Below are positions 37,801 through 47,399 of a stretch of DNA of 64,000 nt, piece by piece. Both the position numbers and the translations under genes were made by a program. Location: contig OZ234493.1 of NCBI GenBank assembly GCA_965153455.1, positions 9,600,213 through 9,664,212 on the forward strand, in the 5' to 3' direction. Positions within the stretch are counted from its first letter, which is position 1. Every line of letters begins with the position of its first letter. This DNA is from Sphagnum compactum. Lineage: Eukaryota > Bryophyta > Sphagnopsida > Sphagnales. The notes under the pieces are model-generated. The model had not been told where the DNA came from. It did no database searches and saw only the letters and a list, made by a program, of their open reading frames with translations.

Positions 37801-38503
37801 AGGCTCAACAGAGTTATGAGAACCACTCTGCAGGCAGCTGCTGCCATCATCTCTTCTATGAGAGCTCTAGACATGTTTCAGGATTTACAATGAAATAGAA
37901 TTCTGCAAAAGGAAGGGATAAAATGCCTAAGCAATAAAAGGCTTGATGGTAGGTATTGGGCAGAAAAATTGGCTCCTCAGCAAGGCACATGCTCATATGT
38001 ACCTGGATGCAAAAAAGAAATTTGGGAAGAAACAGGTGCAAGGAGCAACAAAGCCAAGGTGTGAAAGTCCTGAATTGTTTTGTAAGAAGCACTGCCAGGA
38101 GTGTCTTGTATTCACACTTTACAGATATATTAATATAATACATGGAGCTCTGAGCAATAGACTGAAAAGTGATCTCCTCACATCTTAATATTTGCTATCT
38201 TCTGAGACATCTAAGCACAGGAAAGTTGCTAAGCATGCTGGCTTTTGGCCACACATTTTGGAGAGAAGGGAACCTGACCAGACATCATTCAGAGTGCATG
38301 ATTGCAGCAACCTGCATAAGCCCCTAAGGGAAAGGAAAAAAAAGACTCGGAGATCAGACTACCTCAACTAAAAAACGGGCAGTGATCCCAGGCCAGGAAC
38401 ATAATATACAATCAAAGGCTTTGGAGAATGTACCATCCATTACTCAGAGCAAGCTTCAGTGACCTCATGGTACAAGGTGGATAGCTGGCTGGCTTGTCCA
38501 CTC

Positions 38504-39531
38504 TCAAGAGTCATAGACCTTTGCAAGTGTATAATTTCCGTAAAGTGTTCTCCCTCCCTTTGGTGAATCCAGAGGGGAGGCTGGCTGCTGCAGCATTGAC
38601 CACATCACATGCACGTCCTCATAGCCACATGACACTACATCATTGTAAAGCTTTTTCATGCCAGTCCCTGAAAAACCCACAACAACATGTCAGTAAAGAT
38701 TGGTTCTGTGTATGGATCATGCAAACTGAAACAAACAATTTCAATGCTGTACCTACAGTATCCAAGACCTGGGCACTAACAAGAAAGTCTGAGAAAAATT
38801 ACAACCAACTCCTCACCTTCCATGGTCCATACAAAAATCTCAAAATCCGACATCCATCTACCATAGTTCAATGTCTCTACTATGGCCAGAACTAGACAGA
38901 TGTCAAGGAGGACCTACACAATTGTGACATGATTCATTCCAAATGGCAGTGCAAACAGGGAGAATCTGGAATTGATCAGAATTGCACAAGGTTGGGAGAA
39001 CTGGATCATGAGGGGCACGCTTCTCAGGCAGATCAATTACCTATGGAGATTGCCACCAGAGAGGATAAGGCAAAGATCTCCCACTGATGATTACAACATG
39101 TCAAGTCAATCCTGGCATGTAATGTATGCAAGCATCCACTCATCCAAACTCTAAAATTATGAGCATCTCCACAGAAAATGCAAGAAGAAGCTGATTTTGC
39201 CACAGAAAATACTCAAATAGAGAGCCTCTGCAGCCCTGGGGTCTCTATTGTCTTGTACAAATGGAAACTCTAAAGCTCTCTTTCTTTCTACCAGCCAAAT
39301 ATTCTCAGCCTTTGTTCAGAAAGCTACCCGGCACGATTCTTCTCCCTCCCGTTAGCTCACTCCCCCATACTCTCAAGCCACCAGCCATTAGACAAATACA
39401 GCAAACCGGATAGAGAATTGATCCAGGGAACACATACTTACCATGCTTCCGCTTCTTAGGATGCAATCTGATGACCACGACATTCCACATTCGCCTGAAA
39501 GGAAAAGTCACGGTACGCAGCCAATAATCCC

Positions 39532-39580
<49 letters not shown>

Positions 39581-40021
39581 CTTCCTTCAACTCGATCCTC
39601 TCCCCTCGGAACTACGCCTTCTCTATCGCAACAGAAAAATTCTTCAAACCAAAAAGAAGAAGACAAAACAAGAAAGTAGTCTAGTTACCTTACACGCAGT
39701 TCTCCTTACTCTCTCAACAATGACGACGGTAAGCGACAGAACAAGAAAGAGCAAACAAACAAACAGTCTCCTACCCGTCTGTCTGTCTGTCTGTCTGTAT
39801 TACCAGGCTTCTTCTTCTGCGGCTTCCTCTTCTTCTGCTTCTTCGTCTTCGGAAGCTGGTTCCATTCCCCTACTGAAGAAGCTCGAGACAACGTGAGGCA
39901 GGGAGGGAGAGAGCGAGAGAATGTGAGTAGCGACGGAGTGAAGAAGAGTGCTCTTGCGCTGGTCTGACGATGCATGATGGAGGCGGACACTGGACGCGTT
40001 GTGTGGCGCAGAACGCGCCAT
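38504..40021 (-). CDS. Small conserved-looking plant protein, function unknown
   Basis: Three exons on the minus strand join in frame with good GT-AG borders: 39804-40021 (or from the internal ATG at 39865), 39442-39494 and 38504-38667 ending TGA. The longer form is 144 residues, the shorter 92. From the inner ATG the protein starts with a very acidic MEPASEDEEAEEEEAAEEEA. A basic block follows (MWNVVVIRLHPKKRKHG), then KKLYNDVVSCGYEDVHVMWS, which resembles, from memory, a motif of uncharacterised plant proteins (YEDVxVMW). The extra 52 residues of the longer form are rich in Ser, His, Leu and Arg and could be an organelle presequence or translated leader. A TATA-like TATAAC lies about 100 bp above the outer ATG. 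The gene has no known partner here. Splicing is inferred and no domain was named. Confidence 0.7.
39535..39578. repeat. (TC)n microsatellite in intron 1 of the small gene
   Basis: A perfect TC dinucleotide run of 22 units. A shorter CTGT tetranucleotide run lies at about 39778-39798 in the same intron. Confidence 0.9.
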
Positions 40022-40115
40022 GACCGCCGTGTCCAGAGCTCCTGCTTGCTGCGTATGCAAACGGGCGGGCCCCCCGTGACTCGGACCCAGCAGCGTTTTT
40101 TTTGGCAATTTTGTG

Positions 40116-40122
40116 TTATAAA
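40116..40122 (-). promoter_or_regulatory. Possible TATA box of the small minus-strand gene
   Basis: On the minus strand a T-run is followed by TATAACAC, about 95 bp before the outer ATG at 40021. It would place the transcript start near 40090. Evidence is positional only. Confidence 0.3.
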
Positions 40123-40479
40123 AAAACCAAAATGGCGATGATTCATGGGAAGCAGTGGTTTTTTCTCGTTTCTTTGGTGGCGAAATTCGTAACTTGACGA
40201 AATTCATTTTTCAAAAAATGAAACAAAAAAGCAGAATTTTTTGGTGGATTTTCCACATTTTTGAAATAAAAATAATTAAATTTGCCATACACTACTAGAC
40301 TTCGGCATTTCCTAGATCGCCACTCGCCACTTGTAGTAGTAGCACATTTGTAAAAATGCTGCATCCCACATAGGACAATCGCCATTAAATGCTAATTAAT
40401 GCTGGGATCCTCGCCAGTGGACCTACTTCAGGAATTTGGACCCCAAAAAAAAAAAAAAAACCTGTATTAGGAAGATTTT

Positions 40480-40960
40480 GATGAAATGGCGATCATCACC
40501 TATGAAGATTTAGCCAAATCTGGCTATAATCCAGAAATAAATTATCATTCTAAATTATAAAATAGAATGGTTCTTCTATATTTCTGGCTATAAAATGAAA
40601 ACCAAAGATGCGAACCTGGCGATTTCAACCCCCCCTTTTTTCCTCACTTCTGGCAACTGAAAACCTCAGAAATCACTTCTCTTCTAATTTTAAATTTTTT
40701 ATTTTCTCTTTTTGGCGAAATCTCGCCAGTAAAAAAAAATGCTGGTCCAACTTGGACCAGTGACTTTTCTTTTAGCCAAAGTGGTGATGATCCACTCAAA
40801 GATTTAGCCAGATTTGGCAACATGCTAAATATGAAAGTAGTTTATTTATGGCTACCCTACTTGAACCACCACCATGTGTACAAATCTGGAAACTTCTTCT
40901 CAAATTGTGGTCGAGTTATATATGGCTATTGAAAATCTCATAAAAGGTACATAATTTTAG
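40480..40960 (+). repeat. Dispersed GATTTAGCCAAAT repeat, two adjacent copies
   Basis: Two related units follow each other. The first (about 40480-40750) carries ATCATCACCTATGAAGATTTAGCCAAATC and CTCACTTCTGGCAA. The second (about 40775-40960) carries TAGCCAAAGTGGTGATGATCCA, GATTTAGCCAGATTTGG and GGCTACCCTACTTGAACC. Other copies are at 17800-18000 (inverted), 18676-18945 and 61100-61450. Confidence 0.6.
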
Positions 40961-41220
40961 CACTTTTGATTTTTAGTATAGCATTTTGGCTATATCTACG
41001 GCCCTCACACAAACAAACCCTCTCTTCTTTCTTTCTCTCTCTCTCTCTCTCTCTCTGTGTTTGTGTCTTTTTCCAAACTCCAATAATTCAGCTATCATCA
41101 CTTGCCTTTTCAGTCTTCCTTTTGTTGGACGGACTACTTTTCTTTGCAATAAAGTAAAAAAAGAGTTTGGCAGATTTAGTACCAAATTCAATAAAGTTTT
41201 GCAGGTTTATAACAATGTTA

Positions 41221-41592
41221 GACCATCTCCACCGGGGGGCTCAGTATCTCACTCTGGATAATAAAATTAGATGTCTAAGTTTATCGTTTTTATTTTTGGC
41301 AACCCCACCAATAAAACTGTAACTGGAACTTGCATATACGTGGGGACTACTAATAGCAAACCACCTGGACCAATGAGAAATACTGAGCCGCAGTCAGGTC
41401 CAATTTATTACACTCCTTTTTGGAGGTGCACAACTGTGTTGCACCTTTTACCAGCCACAGCAGGCAAGCTGTACAAATTTGGTGCAGAAAAAAGAAAACC
41501 AATTTCCTGAGGTAAACCTGCACATTTTGACTTTCTCGCAATAAATTTTACTGTCTGGAGTCACATACTGTGCACCGGTGGAGATGATGCTC
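41221..41592. mobile_element. Tourist-like MITE, copy B, with TTA target duplication
   Basis: The element starts GACCATCTCCACCGG and ends CCGGTGGAGATGATGCTC, so the ends are imperfect inverted repeats that continue inward (CTCAGTATCTCACTC against GTCACATACTGTGCAC). TTA flanks it on both sides (41218-41220 and 41593-41595), the 3-bp duplication typical of PIF/Harbinger. The end GAGCATCTCC-type sequence is common in plant Tourist elements. It has no coding capacity and is 372 bp long. Its relative at 26853-27274 shares the interior. Confidence 0.8.
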
Positions 41593-41609
41593 TTAGTTGA
41601 CAAATTGTG

Positions 41610-41830
41610 TGTATTGTAAAAGCCCAATTCCAGTAAAGCTTGCTGCCCAGGGCTTACAATCTTTCTTTGTGTAAGGTAAAGCTCCCACGGCTTTGCCGGA
41701 AATAAGGGGCCGTTTGAGGGCCCATGCAATGTGGGCCCGAAATTCTTTTCCCATGATACCCGCCATGTACCTGCTGGATATCACGATGGAAAAAAAATGA
41801 GTTTGGGCAGCCACATCAGGGTGCGGGCAG
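41610..41830. repeat. TGTAAAGCCC family repeat, copy 2
   Basis: It contains TTGTAAAAGCCC, CCAGGGCTTACAATC and GTAAGGTAAAGCTCCC words, then AAATTCTTTTCCCATGATACCC...CTGCTGGATATCACGATGG, matching 2815-2875. It abuts the Tourist-like MITE and is followed by a 17-base poly-C run (41847-41863). Confidence 0.45.
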
Positions 41831-41846
41831 TATGTTTTTCGAAGTG

Positions 41847-41863
41847 CCCCCCCCCCCCCCCCC
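41847..41863. repeat. Poly-C run of 17
   Basis: An uninterrupted cytosine run, the second of this length in the window. Confidence 0.8.
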
Positions 41864-42429
41864 TTTGTGGAGGAAAGATTATGTACAGTAAGTGGCCTTC
41901 AATTACGCAAAAAAAATTCTGGGGCAGGTCGTTACATGGCAAAAAAAAAATTTGCTGGTGTTGGGCAGGGTTTCTTCTTCAATTTTTTTGATAGTGAATA
42001 TTTGGCAAATTTTTCCCCAAAAAATAGCGAATTTAGTGGAATTTTACTCTTTTAGAAAAAATATCTTTCTAAGACTTTCGAGCTTTTTCTGTGAAAAAAA
42101 TGACAAAATTTTGTCTCCAAAAATCACTGGTACTGGGCGGTTATTTCATTTTTCAAAATAACCTCCAGATAGCCGGTCCGGTGTTTTTGAGAAATTTTCA
42201 GAATCAAAAGGGCAGGCGGGCAAAGAACCGGCAGTTTTGCAGAAGCTTATTTTACTTGTTCTTTTAAAAAAAATTTGAAAAATGCGGTTATGTATGTGAA
42301 TCTGTTCTCTGATTCTCTGGGGAACCATGGGTATATATATATATATATCTTCGATTTATTGAGAACTACAGTTGAAAATCTTATGAACCGCATGATAACC
42401 GCCGGATATTTGGTGCCCATTTCTAATAA

Positions 42430-42860
42430 CCGCCCAACTACGGATCCATTGTCGTCATCTTTCTTCCAGAAACGAAAAGAAAGGAAAGTTTTGGCAGCAG
42501 GTTTTATCATTATTAGGCTACCGTCATCTTTCTTCCAGTAAAGAAATTTTTTAAAAGTTTGGCCTGGTGCTTTTAATGTGTTTATTGTCATCTTTCCTTC
42601 TAGAAAAGGAAAGGACATTTGGCAGGATTTACTTAATGTCATCTTTTCTTTCCAGAAAAAAAGAAGAAGAAAGAAAGAAAAAGAAAGTTGGGCACAAGGT
42701 GTTGTTGTTGTTTATCCTTCTAGAGAAGGTAAAAGAAAATTTGGTAGGTTTGCATCCATCTTTCTTCCAAAAAGAAGAACAATAAGAAAGTCTGGCCAAG
42801 AGTTGTTACCTCATCTTTTGTGACTTGTCCATTAAAAAGAAAAAGAAACAATAAAGGCCA
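42430..42860. repeat. Degenerate tandem repeat with CATCTTTCTTCCAG units
   Basis: About six or seven units of 45-75 bp each start with GTCATCTTTCTTCCAG or a close variant. A purine run (AAAGAAAGGAAAG-like) and TTTGGCAGG follow. Within each unit the pyrimidine and purine runs are roughly complementary, so each could fold back on itself. No coding content is credible. Confidence 0.6.
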
Positions 42861-42998
42861 AAAGTGAACCAGCACTCACCAGTGTACCATCCACTGGATG
42901 GATGCCAGTTATATTACTCAGTTTGTGGATGAACTTCAACAGAGTTAATATTTGGTTTCACCTTGGTAACCAATTTTTGTCGGAAATAGGTCTCATGT

Positions 42999-43150
42999 AT
43001 AGGTAGGTAGGTAGGTAGGTAGGTAGGAAAATAGGCAACTACTAGGTAAGTAAGATGGTTTATACATATGTAAAGGGCTGTTTTTACTACCTACCTACTA
43101 ACAACCTACTTGTGGGTTGTTTAGTAGGTAGGTGGGTAGGTAGGAAAAAA
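42999..43150. repeat. (TAGG)n array and adjacent TAGG/CCTA inverted repeat
   Basis: A TAGG run of about seven units (42999-43027) is followed by CTACCTACCTACTAACAACC (about 43090-43109) and, 7 bp on, GGTTGTTTAGTAGGTAGG (about 43117-43134), which are nearly perfect complements, then more TAGG units. The arrangement suggests a local inversion or fold-back of the microsatellite. Confidence 0.75.
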
Positions 43151-43269
43151 AACCCTAAACCCTTGAGGCTTGAAGAAGTACCTTCACCATGTCAAAAGTC
43201 TAGGGTAAACCCCCCAAGGCCTTGGCATTTTCACAAATAAGGTGCCTAAAACATGTGAAGGGGAGAGAG

Positions 43270-43395
43270 TTCTTACACGTAGCTCTTAAGAGTGAGAGCT
43301 AGCTATATTATCTTACACCTATATAAGTAGGAGTAAGACCCCTCACACTCTTTAGGATCGCTCGTGAGGAGTAGGTGTAGGAACCCTATTTTTCA
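43270..43395. repeat. Fold-back repeat family, copy with both arms
   Basis: The left arm GTTCTTACACGTAGCTCTTAAGAGTG (bases from about 43270) and the right arm CACTCTTTAGGATCGC...GTAGGTGTAGGAACC are imperfect inverted complements. Words are shared with the hairpin at 45677-45835. Confidence 0.5.
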
Positions 43396-43396
43396 G

Positions 43397-43580
43397 AAAT
43401 GTTGAAATTTTCAAATATATATATATATATTTGTTCCAATTCAAGAAGATAGTGTGAAGGAAAATAATGAATAATTAAGAATATTCCATTTGTTGAAATG
43501 AAAATTTCAAAATTAATTAATTAATTAATTATTCGATGGACATGTGTTGAAATGGCCAAGGTAACTATGGTATGTAAATA
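43397..43580 (+). repeat. Dispersed AT-rich repeat, copy 1
   Basis: It shares GAAATGTTGAAATTTTCAAA, GTGAAGGAAAA, GAATATTCCATTTGTTGAAA, TTAATTAATTATTC.ATGGACAT and GTGTTGAAATGG.CCAAGGTA with 61740-61930 in the same order. It contains a TTAA-rich core. Confidence 0.7.
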
Positions 43581-43589
43581 ATGCCCATA

Positions 43590-44860
43590 TTAGATAATAT
43601 AGTGTGGACATTTTGCACAATGACCAAAATTACAAAAAGACCAAAAGATTGCCATAATGGTGATAGCATTAGCCGGTATAACAATAATTATGGAAAGACA
43701 ATAATTATGGCAATATTCTTTTATGGAAAATTTTAATGATGCGAATCAAATTTGATGTGCAATTGGTTTCAAATGAGTTGAAAGCTCGAAATGTTAACTA
43801 TAAATTCACTTTCAAGCAAACAAAAATGCACATGGAAAATTCACTCCTTAGAAAACACAAGTATGATTCCAAGGCTTTTTAGTGCTTTTGTTTATTTTCA
43901 TTGGACATGTATGTTACCTCTACCACTCCCATTTTATTCACACACCCCAAAGTATGTGACTCAAGCCAATTTTTGCAAGAAACTCTCATTCACATTTTCC
44001 TTTAGTGCAAAGTCCTTGGTGTTCCTTTTTGCTTTTACTATTGATCAAAATTGGTGGTCACCTATTATTGTTGAGTTACTTTCACCTTCACAATTTTTCG
44101 ATTTTCTTTTTGCACATTTCAAATTAGATTAGGACGAATTTGTTACAATGGGCGCATTCAATTTTGACATACGATGTTGTGGAAAATTGTGATGTAGGAT
44201 GTGATGGGAATTCACCATGGCAATACGACATGTGTAACTATTGATGTAAGGTAAAACCTTATTATGATGTGATGGAAATTGGAATGCACAATTTTGAAGT
44301 GTTTTCACATAGTAGTGTTCTATTTTGAATGCATTGCATTCATCAATGAAGAAATCCTTAAGCCCATGGCATGTTTGTGTCTACCATCATGTTAGCATCA
44401 TGTCGAACACTTGATGTGGCAACTAAATTATTCCGGTGAAATCTTAAATCTTATTGTAATATGTATATAAAAGAACAATATCACTCCTTGCATTTGTGGG
44501 ACATTTGTGTGAAGTTAGATCGAATTTCAAAGCCCAATGATACCTCCATGGCCATGAATTCCAAGATTTGATCATTATACTTAAGAGAACATGTGAAATT
44601 GGAAGCAACCACATCACTAATGTTTAAAAGTTGTAATTAAATGTGGATTTTGAGAGCTAAAAACATGCACCCACCAAAATCCAACATTTCTAACTAGAAC
44701 AACTAATCGGAGCATTGTTGTACCCTTGAGGCTTGTGCTCTTTGATTTTTAGTTGTTGTAATTGAAGCCCGGAGATTCAACCATATGAAACATAAGCAAA
44801 TGCCATAAACTCGATATTAGGTTGTGCCCAAATCTCCAAAAGGGAAATTTGCATAAAGCA
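43590..44860. other. Intergenic DNA downstream of the FSH gene, no gene seen
   Basis: No supportable gene. The part nearest 44860 probably holds the 3' UTR of the minus-strand FSH hydrolase. Confidence 0.5.
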
Positions 44861-44864
44861 CAAT

Positions 44865-47398
44865 TTACTTTTTGACTTGTGTTGGTTCTGGCACTCGTCT
44901 TGTAAGAAAGTCTCTGAGTGCTTGAGCAGCAACTACATCTGCAAAAAAAACAAAGAAACAAATGTTCTTGAAAATTGGTTTCAAACATTAACACAGTTTT
45001 CCCCTTAACAAATTTGATTTACAACCCAAAACCTAAAAAATTGGAAATTTCTTCTCATGGCAAGAATTGTGGAGGATGATACAATATTGCACTTGATGTC
45101 GTATTTTGTAAATCAAGCCATTTTTCAATGAAGTTGGAAGGGTTTTTGCTCCATTCATTTTGTTAATGATTTTTGAAAGAGTCTATTTGTGAGAGAGGTA
45201 ACACCTAATTTGGGAACAACACGTCCCCCCGGATGCCTTACAACAATTGCTCCATTGAATTTTTTCGCAAGTAACTCTGCTTTCTTGCATGTTCCATCTT
45301 GCTCACCTGCAAGATTCACCCTTCTCAACTAAACTTGTGTGGTTGTCATATACAAATGTATACCAATGTAGTAGGCATGGTTAATTCACCAATTGCATAA
45401 TTTGGATGACAAAAAGACCGAAGGTCCCATCCCAAATCATCGGGCTAAAAAAATTGGAGTGTTGAAAGATGACCTATGAAGTGTAATGAGGGACATGAAA
45501 TTGGATCAAAGTATGCAGGTTTTAATGGGATAGCTTTGCTTGTTGCACCACCCACCACCACAATCCTGCCAAATTTTGGTGCATCAACAAACTTCAATCC
45601 CTGCATTTGAGTTCATTATGTTGGACTACATTAGTGATAACCACGATTATCAAATAAAGCACTACAAAAATTACATAAGCATATTTGGAGAGCATTTTGT
45701 ATCCATGAATATCTCTCCTCTTTTTCTAGGAGGGTCCATACATGTACTCTTTAAGAGTGGGAGGGATCTTATGCCTATAAAATAGGCATAAGATCCCTCC
45801 CTCTCTTAAGGAGTTAATGTAACAACCCTCCCCATCTTACACCTTGTGATCGAGGTATGTTTAAGTTCATGATAATGTTCACCTTGTGCTTTACAATGGA
45901 TAGTGCCCATAGGTGGGGGACATTCCCAAAATGTAAAGGGTTGGACTTAACCATCACCTCTACCTAGCTTTTTGGGAATGCACCCACCATGGGGCTTTAC
46001 CTTACACATAATTGCAATTGTCTCATTGATATTTTCAAATTGTTTAATGAATTTCAAGAGCTTAGACTAAAAGACCTTGTGTAAGGACTAATACCTTTTC
46101 TTGAAGTCCAATGAGGGCACAAGCAAGAACAGCTCCCTATACACAACCAACACAAAACAAATTACCACCTTGGCTTTTGTATGATATTAACAAACATGAT
46201 CCAAAAGCAAGATCATAACCACCAACTCTACCCAAGTCATATTATATATATATATAAATAATTGCTAACTAAACATTATACAAATTATACCTGAGAGAAT
46301 GCAAGCAACCCATCAAAGGGACCATTCTCATTGATGGTTTTGTTGAGGTGAACCATTGATTCATCCAATCCATAAACTTCCGAAAAGTCCTATTGACATT
46401 TGGGGTTAAACATAGGATTCCTACATTGTACTATGACAACAGATCAATGCATGTTTAATGACATGTAATAGACAAAGAATAGAGAGTCATCATGCCTTCA
46501 TGAAAATATGTAGAATCAAAGTATATCATGTATTTCCCACATGTATATTTCCTTGTTAGAAGACAATATGTTTGCATTTCTTTCGTGCATTCAAAATGTT
46601 TTGAGTTTAAGTTCTTGTGAATAATTGACAATTGACAAAAAAGAAATTTGTGCAACCTTGTTTGCTTGATACCACTCATAATAAGGAAGGTTATATGAAT
46701 CTTTCACATCTGACGGTCCTGTGGCTGGCCACCAAGCATTCATGAAAGTCTATATGCCCACAACACACCAAATGCATCCACCCACAATAACATAAGTGTG
46801 ACCAATGGTGAATTGAAATTGTTTTTTCTATGTATACAAGTGGGGAAGATAAAGGAATAATTGTAATGGGTACACAATGCAATCTTCATTCATAACATCA
46901 AATCTTAAATTGATGGTGAACTTTCATATCAAAAGCCTTGCATTCCTACTATCTATTTGCTGAATCTTAGGAAACAAAGCATGAAGTTAGTTCAATCCTT
47001 TTGTTGCCAATACATTTAGGTGGCATTTAACACTATATCACCTTCATATTCTCCTCAATTTCAGATAGCATTCACTGAACATCCATCATGCTTTTTCAAG
47101 ACACAAAAGCAATTTTGAATTTTGCAATATACAATGTTCCAATCCCAATGACTCCAATTGCTTTCAATACAAATTATTGTGAAGATATTGTACATACCAA
47201 GTCAACGATATCATCAATAACTTCATTCCATTTGGCCTTGGCAAGCTGTTCTTTCATAATGGCACCACTTGTGCGATAACCATGTAAACAAAGTAGGCGT
47301 AATTTTTGTGGTGGTGGTAATGGCTTTGAGTTTGGCAATGGTGGTGGTGGTGGTGGCGGTGTTGGCTTTGGGTTTGACACTGGCTTTGAATTTGACAT
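44865..47398 (-). CDS. FSH-family serine hydrolase
   Basis: Alpha/beta hydrolase of the FSH1/OVCA2 family, likely a small cytosolic esterase with unknown natural substrate. Seven exons join in frame on the minus strand: 47198-47398, 46657-46749, 46291-46389, 46095-46136, 45474-45600, 45205-45306, 44865-44938. They give 245 residues, a usual length. A Pro-rich head (about 1-35, including a run of 7 prolines) precedes LRLLCLHGYRTSG, the N-terminal strand and oxyanion-hole region. GPSDV....YYEW (about 78-90) is family-typical. The nucleophile is Ser130 in FDGLLAFSQGA, the acid probably Asp191 in GEQD, and the base His212 in HPGGRVVPKL. All three triad members are present. Intron 4 (45601-46094) carries two repeats, one a near-perfect hairpin. 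The start ATG precedes the Pro-rich head. Exon 7 is short and its acceptor is inferred from frame and fit. Confidence 0.87.
45677..45835. repeat. Fold-back element with a long hairpin in FSH intron 4
   Basis: The arm AGAGTGGGAGGGATCTTATG (about 45744-45763) plus CCTAT is matched, 3 bp away, by ATAGGCATAAGATCCCTCCC then TCTCTT. This gives a stem of about 25 bp with one mismatch. Weaker pairing extends outward to GTACTCTTTAAG / CTTAAGGAGTTA. Partial relatives are at 25060-25250 and 43270-43395. Confidence 0.8.
45890..46006. repeat. CGTTCCCAAA family element, copy 2, in FSH intron 4
   Basis: CCCATAGGTGGGGGACATTCCCAAA and TTTTTGGGAATGCACCCACC form inverted arms (bases split here across the two ends). 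The order matches 10960-11097. It sits about 55 bp from the hairpin element in the same intron. Confidence 0.55.
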
Positions 47399-47399
47399 T

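Noticed and set aside
39720-39895. Plus-strand ATGACGACG followed by GTAAGC, then a CAG-led Ser/Ala-rich segment ending in GTGAGG
   Set aside because: It looks like the first exons of a plus-strand gene, but no following exons exist and the same bases are exon 1 and intron 1 of the better-supported minus-strand small gene.
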